Shown here piece by piece: positions 5,181 to 8,934 of a DNA stretch of 8,934 bases. The translations under genes were made by a program, and so were the position numbers. The stretch lies in assembly GCA_030601665.1 (NCBI GenBank), contig JAUWBP010000034.1, positions 1 to 8,934 of the forward strand. The letters are read 5' to 3'. Position 1 is the stretch's first letter. Each line of letters opens with the position of its first letter. This DNA comes from Hadesarchaea archaeon (lineage in GTDB: Archaea; Hadarchaeota; Hadarchaeia; Hadarchaeales; Hadarchaeaceae). Below the pieces are notes generated by a model. It ran no database searches, had not been told where the DNA came from, and saw nothing but the letters and a program-made list of their open reading frames with translations.

Positions 5181-6330
5181 CCGCTTCTTTTGTCCGATCA
5201 ATCGCTTTTTTAATGTTCTCTAGAGATGTCGCGTAACTAAATCTCACGTGGCCCTCACCATACGGACCAAACCCGCTCCCTTGCACCGCGGCAACGCCCG
5301 CCTCGCGCAGAAGGAATTCGCAAAGATTCAATGATGAAACACCAAGTTCTTTAATGCTGGGGAACGCGTAAAAGGCACCAGCAGGTTTTATACATTCAAA
5401 TCCCCCGATCGAGTTTAGCCCCTTGACGATTGTGTCTCGACGCTTTCGATATTCATCACGCATCTTTCCTACGGAATCCTGAGGACCACGGAGGGCTGCT
5501 ACGCCTGCGGCTTGCACAAATCCCGCGACGCACGATGTCGACGCCTGCTGTACCTTATTTATCCCCGCAATCAACTCGACCGGCGCAACCCCATAACCCA
5601 GGCGCCATCCGGTCATCGCATAAGCTTTCGAGAAGCCGTTGATGTAAATCGTGCGCTCAGCTATGTTTGGTAGCGACAACACACTCACATGTTTTCCTTC
5701 GTACACCAAACAATCGTAGATCTCGTCTGACAAAACCCAAAGGTCGTGATCGATTGCGAGATCAATTATGGGTTGAAGGTCTCCTTGTTGCATCACCGCA
5801 CCGGTTGGATTGTTCGGATAATTAATCACCATCATCTTCGTTTTTTTCGTTAGCGCATCCTGCACCTTTTCTGCCCTCACCTTGAATTCGTCGGCCTGCG
5901 AAGCTTCTACGAATACCGGCTTAGCCCCAACCACCCGCACCATGGGTTCGTACGTCCAGCAAGGACTGGGGATAATGACCTCATCGCCGGGATCGAGCGC
6001 TGCGGCCATCGCACAGAAGATGGCGTGCTTCGCCCCGGGGGTGACGATGACGTTTTTTGTGGTTGTGGTGATGCCCTTCGTGGCTAGGTGCTTCGTAATC
6101 GCCTCGCGCAGCTCGGGCAAGCCGGCACTCGGCGTGTATTTGGTCATCCCACGCGCGAGGGCCTCCTCCGCGGCTCGCTTGATGTGGGCCGGCGTGTCGA
6201 AATCCGGCTCGCCGACTGCCATGTGGATGATGTCCTTACCCTGACGTTCGAGTTCTTTGGCTAGACCGAGGACTTTGAACGTGCTCGAGGGAGGTATTTC
6301 GTTCATGCGCTTGGCAGGCTTCAACTTCAT
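5167..6330 (-). CDS. Class I PLP-dependent aminotransferase (aspartate aminotransferase type)
   Basis: Fold-type I aminotransferase of 387 residues, the usual length for prokaryotic subgroup I-gamma aspartate aminotransferases, which move the amino group between aspartate and 2-oxoglutarate. Seen: AVGEPDFDTP near the start; KYTPSAG (Tyr65); the cofactor-site motif NNPTG (Asn174); SDEIYD (Asp202, pairing with the pyridine nitrogen); NGFSKAYAMTGWRLGY with the Schiff-base lysine Lys235 and phosphate-binding Arg243; and HVRFSYA with Arg363 for the substrate carboxylate. All catalytic residues are present, so it should be active. The exact amino-acid preference (aspartate, aromatic, alanine or broad) cannot be read from these motifs. 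ATG 6330 is used; Met9 (6306) is possible but would trim a conserved lead. No ribosome binding site is visible and a TATA-like TTATATTG lies about 26 bases upstream, so the message is probably leaderless. It is divergent from lysS. Confidence 0.94.
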   Translation of the reverse strand: MKLKPAKRMNEIPPSSTFKVLGLAKELERQGKDIIHMAVGEPDFDTPAHIKRAAEEALARGMTKYTPSAGLPELREAITKHLATKGITTTTKNVIVTPGAKHAIFCAMAAALDPGDEVIIPSPCWTYEPMVRVVGAKPVFVEASQADEFKVRAEKVQDALTKKTKMMVINYPNNPTGAVMQQGDLQPIIDLAIDHDLWVLSDEIYDCLVYEGKHVSVLSLPNIAERTIYINGFSKAYAMTGWRLGYGVAPVELIAGINKVQQASTSCVAGFVQAAGVAALRGPQDSVGKMRDEYRKRRDTIVKGLNSIGGFECIKPAGAFYAFPSIKELGVSSLNLCEFLLREAGVAAVQGSGFGPYGEGHVRFSYATSLENIKKAIDRTKEAVKKL

Positions 6331-6352
6331 ACCCGCTAAGATTTTACGTGTT

Positions 6353-6361
6353 CAATATAAA
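6353..6361. promoter_or_regulatory. TATA-like element between divergent aspartate aminotransferase and lysS genes
   Basis: CAATATAAA (plus strand) reads TTTATATTG on the minus strand, so it is TATA-like both ways. Its centre is about 26-27 bases from the aminotransferase ATG at 6330 and about 20 from the lysS ATG at 6377. Neither gene has a clear ribosome binding site, which fits leaderless transcripts. For lysS an alternative TATA-like TTTTAC lies at 6342-6347. The spacing fits the leftward gene better. Confidence 0.45.
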
Positions 6362-6376
6362 CCTACTTCGGTTAGC

Positions 6377-7966
6377 ATGCATTGGATCGATCGCGTTGCG
6401 AAAGCCTTGCTCAAGCGGGACAAAAAACCAGTCATCGCAAGCGGCATCTCGGTCTCTGGCAACATCCACATCGGCCATTGCAACGACGTCTTCATAGCCG
6501 ATGGGGTTCGAAGGGCGCTTGAGGAGTTGGGAGGGGAAGGGCAGGCCTTTTGGTACGCCGACGACTTCGACCCCATGCGCCGGATACCTTGGCCGTTGAA
6601 CGAGGGCGAGTTGGCTGAAAAGTACAAGCAGTACTTGGGCATACCCTACATTAACATCCCCTCACCCGACCCGAACTACAAGAACTTCGTCGACTTCTTC
6701 GCCCGTCCATTCATCGAATCGCTCGACGGTTTCGGGATCGATGTGAAGATTTACTCGGGTGCAGAGATTTATCGAAGCGGGAAGATGGCAGAACCAACCC
6801 GAACTGCACTCAAGCACGCTGACAAAATCCGCACAATTCTCAACCGATACCGCTCCAAGCCATTGCCCGAGGACTGGTTGCCCTACGATGCATTGTGCGA
6901 GCGGTGTGGTAGGCTTGCAACTACCAGATCACTTAGCTGGCACGATAATTATGTAAGTTACAAGTGTGAGGGAAGCGACTACGTAGCCGGTTGTGGTCAC
7001 GAGGGCGAGGCCGACTTCACCAAGGGTCAAGGTAAACTGACTTGGCGGGTAGAGTGGCCCGCGCGCTGGAAGTTACTCGGCGTCACCTGCGAACCTTTCG
7101 GCAAAGATCATGCGGTCGTCGGAGGAAGTTACGACACGGGCAAGTTGATCGCAAAGCAAGTTTTCAAATGCAATGCTCCTTACCCCGTGCCCTACGAGTG
7201 GGTTAGCCTTAAGGGCAGGCAGATGTCTTCTTCGAAGGGAGTCGTGTTCACGCTCCCCCAGTGGCTCGAAATAGCCGAGCCCGAGCTTCTGCGCTATTTC
7301 ATCTTCAGGAGCAAACCCATGAAGGCCAAGGAGTTCGACCCCGGGCTAGCGCTGCTTGACCTTTACGATGAGTACGACTTAGTCGAGCAAGTTCACTTCG
7401 GCTTAGTTGAGGCGAGTGCTCGTAGGAAAGAACAGTTAAAGCGCATTTACCAGCTCTCCCAGCTTCGCAAAACACCAAGGCGGCGAGTGCAGCGCGTTCC
7501 GTTCAGGTTCGCCACGGTATTGGCCCAAGTTATGCGGGATGAAAAGTATGCAATCAACGTTTTAACTTCCCGAGAGATGCTAACCGACCCAAGCAAGTCC
7601 GATATCGAGCTAGCTTTCCGCCGCTTGAGTTGCGCGCGGAACTGGGTATCCAAATATGCACCCGAGCGTTTGCAGTTCAAGGTTGCTGAAACCTTACCAG
7701 CCGAAGCTGTACAGCTCCTCTCCAAACAACAGAAGCAAGGTTTAACGCAACTGGCTGCTGATTTATCCTCCCGCGATTTCACCCCGGTCGAACTTCACAA
7801 TCACATCTACGAACTCGCGCAGAGGGTAGGTCTAAAAGCATCAGAGTTATTCAAGGCGATCTACCTCGCTCTGCTGGGTCGCGAGTCCGGACCCCGCGTA
7901 GGCAACTTTATCTCGGTTCTCGATAAGGAGTTCGTCATCTCGCGTCTTGGGGAAGCTACTCTTTGA
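6377..7966 (+). CDS. lysS: Class I lysyl-tRNA synthetase
   Basis: Archaeal-type class I LysRS of 529 residues, which charges tRNA-Lys with lysine in the cytoplasm. It is unrelated in fold to the class II enzyme of most bacteria and eukaryotes. Seen: Rossmann-fold catalytic domain with SGNIHIGH (HIGH at 31-34) and the KMSKS-loop form RQMSSSKG (283-288); FWYADDFDPMRR (58-69); an inserted zinc-finger-like segment with Cys174, Cys177, Cys197 and Cys206; the class I LysRS stretch EPFGKDHAVVGGSYDTG (239-255); and a helical anticodon-binding C-terminal domain (about 330-529). The open frame runs 40 codons further upstream, but that part overlaps the aminotransferase gene and lacks synthetase features, so ATG 6377 (MHWIDRVAKALL) is chosen. 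No ribosome binding site is visible, so the message is probably leaderless. The last 11 bases overlap the convergent nucleotidyltransferase gene. Confidence 0.96.
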   Translation: MHWIDRVAKALLKRDKKPVIASGISVSGNIHIGHCNDVFIADGVRRALEELGGEGQAFWYADDFDPMRRIPWPLNEGELAEKYKQYLGIPYINIPSPDPNYKNFVDFFARPFIESLDGFGIDVKIYSGAEIYRSGKMAEPTRTALKHADKIRTILNRYRSKPLPEDWLPYDALCERCGRLATTRSLSWHDNYVSYKCEGSDYVAGCGHEGEADFTKGQGKLTWRVEWPARWKLLGVTCEPFGKDHAVVGGSYDTGKLIAKQVFKCNAPYPVPYEWVSLKGRQMSSSKGVVFTLPQWLEIAEPELLRYFIFRSKPMKAKEFDPGLALLDLYDEYDLVEQVHFGLVEASARRKEQLKRIYQLSQLRKTPRRRVQRVPFRFATVLAQVMRDEKYAINVLTSREMLTDPSKSDIELAFRRLSCARNWVSKYAPERLQFKVAETLPAEAVQLLSKQQKQGLTQLAADLSSRDFTPVELHNHIYELAQRVGLKASELFKAIYLALLGRESGPRVGNFISVLDKEFVISRLGEATL

Positions 7967-8657
7967 GTCGGACTTTTATTTCCGGATAGCTCTGCACCAG
8001 CTGCTTGAAAACCTCCTCGAAATTTTCGTTCGGCATGAGTGCGCGTTTGATGAAAATCCCAGTGCGGCCCACATTTTCCCTACGGGTTAGAACCTGCACG
8101 CGCTCCCGAACGATATCTAAACCAACACCGACCCGCTTTGCCACTTCAGCTTCTTTTCCCATGACTGGACCTTCAACATGCCCTTGCGGCGTGGGCTCGA
8201 TCAGCATCAGGCGCTTATCGACACCTGGCACGCGAACCGCTTGCTTGACCTGCTCGGAGTTTGCCGCGCCCCCGAAATAATAGAACTCGACCTCTAGCTG
8301 CTTCGGCTTCACCAGCGGGAAAGTGATCAAGCGGTCATCTTCGATATAAATGTGCGCCTTCGGGAGTTGCCAGGGCGTCGCCACGGCTATCTCTCGGTTT
8401 ATTGGCTCGAGCTTGGCCTCTTGAAGGGCTAGTTCAATCTTGTAGGATGGCACGACGTGAGGTACAAACACATCAACATCACTACCTTCCTTGACGTCCC
8501 CCCTGGCGACGCTCCCGTACAAGATCGGATTTAACTCTCGCTTCACCAGAACTTCCATCAATTCCAGCGCGCGCTTCCGTAGCTCCTCAAAAAGTCGCCA
8601 GCGTTTTTCTTCGTAAACAATTTCGACGATGTCGGCGGAGCGAACTGGCTTGACCAT
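7956..8657 (-). CDS. Archaeal predicted nucleotidyltransferase (pol-beta-like fold)
   Basis: Protein of 233 residues with a DNA polymerase beta-like nucleotidyltransferase domain. It resembles a conserved archaeal family of unknown substrate (COG1665-like). Seen, counted from the Met at 8657: the nucleotide-binding motif YGSVARGD (47-54) followed by SDVDVFVP (59-66), whose Asp60 and Asp62 should bind the metals; EVEFYYFGG (122-130), which may supply the third acidic residue; then a C-terminal half (about 165-233) with KEAEVAKRVGV and REN-x-GRTGIF that could form a winged-helix-like unit. The gene follows the flavin-reductase-like gene with one base between stop and start (TGATATG), and AGGG (8668-8665) lies 7 bases before it. 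Starts at 8675 or 8708 are open but would overlap the upstream gene; GGTGATC ends directly against ATG 8675, too close for a normal site. Substrate unknown; it could modify RNA or protein. Confidence 0.85.
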   Translation of the reverse strand: MVKPVRSADIVEIVYEEKRWRLFEELRKRALELMEVLVKRELNPILYGSVARGDVKEGSDVDVFVPHVVPSYKIELALQEAKLEPINREIAVATPWQLPKAHIYIEDDRLITFPLVKPKQLEVEFYYFGGAANSEQVKQAVRVPGVDKRLMLIEPTPQGHVEGPVMGKEAEVAKRVGVGLDIVRERVQVLTRRENVGRTGIFIKRALMPNENFEEVFKQLVQSYPEIKVRLKE

Positions 8658-8658
8658 A

Positions 8659-8934
8659 TCAAAGCCCTGTTTCATGATCACCGATGACGAAGTTCTTGCC
8701 GGACACATGGAGCAAGGGTTTCACTTGCTCGACATTCAGCCTCCCCGCCTTCATCGCGCCCTTCCGAGCATGCGCCGCGACGACCCTTCCTGCCACCACA
8801 ACGTACTCAGGTGCTTGATGGGTCCAATCGAGTTTGCACTCCAAATTAACCGGACACTCGACGATTCGCGGCGGCTTCACTTTCTCGGAGGGTTCCCAGT
8901 TCAGGCCAGCTTTCTCAAGCTCGTTGACCCCCCG
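8659..8934 (-). CDS. Flavin-reductase-like (FMN-binding split barrel) protein, C-terminal part
   Basis: The last 91 codons of a gene whose start lies beyond the window end; the frame is open through base 8934. The visible part fits the C-terminal half of flavin reductase-like / flavoredoxin proteins (FMN-binding split barrel, about 180-200 residues in full): EKAGLNWEPSEKVKPPRI, ECPVNLECKL, VVVAGRVVAAHARKG and PLLHVSGKNFVIG. Such proteins bind FMN and transfer electrons from NAD(P)H or a partner; the partner here is unknown. In the full gene a GTG in the frame at 8880 is an internal Val, not the start, since conserved family sequence continues upstream of it. It lies directly upstream of the nucleotidyltransferase gene, one base apart, so the two are probably one operon. 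Confidence 0.82.
   Translation of the reverse strand, partial: RGVNELEKAGLNWEPSEKVKPPRIVECPVNLECKLDWTHQAPEYVVVAGRVVAAHARKGAMKAGRLNVEQVKPLLHVSGKNFVIGDHETGL

Noticed and set aside
6257..6376. 40-codon N-terminal extension of lysS
   Set aside because: It overlaps the aminotransferase coding start, contains the divergent promoter region and has no synthetase sequence; family proteins begin near MHWIDRVAKALL.
8658..8708. Upstream starts of the nucleotidyltransferase at 8708 or 8675
   Set aside because: They would overlap the flavin-reductase-like gene, and the conserved family sequence begins near the Met at 8657. The 8675 start is not fully excluded, as GGTGATC lies directly before it.
8659..8880. 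Flavin-reductase-like protein as a complete 73-residue gene starting at GTG 8880
   Set aside because: The frame stays open to base 8934 with family-like sequence, so the GTG is an internal codon and the gene is cut by the window.

Overview
The window is 8.9 kb of very gene-dense archaeal DNA of moderate GC content. Support for an archaeon comes from several sources: a class I (HIGH / MSSSKG) lysyl-tRNA synthetase, an NEMF/Rqc2-type protein of archaeal length, a helicase-less XPF-family nuclease, an archaeal-type predicted nucleotidyltransferase, TATA-like boxes and GGTGA(T) ribosome binding sites, and a tRNA gene without an encoded CCA. The gene set suggests a euryarchaeote or related lineage, but the genus cannot be told from this sequence alone.

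Layout, left to right: the 3' part of a tRNA-Thr(GGU) gene (1-51, +); a stomatin/slipin SPFH membrane protein (123-911, +); on the opposite strand an NfeD-type membrane serine protease (2149-923) that overlaps by 4 bp the upstream NEMF/Rqc2 ribosome-quality-control gene (4098-2146); then rightward a small three-helix membrane protein (4119-4415) and a short XPF/ERCC4 nuclease (4491-5180); leftward an aspartate-type aminotransferase (6330-5167); rightward lysS (6377-7966); leftward a predicted nucleotidyltransferase (8657-7956), preceded by the C-terminal part of a flavin-reductase-like protein cut by the window end (8934-8659). Only about 220 bases lie outside genes, and no gap exceeds 75 bases. 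The strand of the genes switches six times.

Functional links: stomatin and NfeD are a known membrane-protein/protease pair, normally co-directional in one operon, but here they face each other tail to tail. NfeD is instead translationally coupled to the ribosome-rescue factor NEMF. The tRNA and lysS add to the translation theme. The nuclease, aminotransferase and nucleotidyltransferase have no evident shared pathway. I see no mobile element, CRISPR array or clear new multi-gene system. The notable points are gene arrangement (a rewired NfeD operon, back-to-back ribosome binding sites, two convergent stop-codon overlaps, a shared TATA-like element between two probably leaderless genes) and a few residue-level departures (Asp to Glu in NEMF, a changed stomatin tail).
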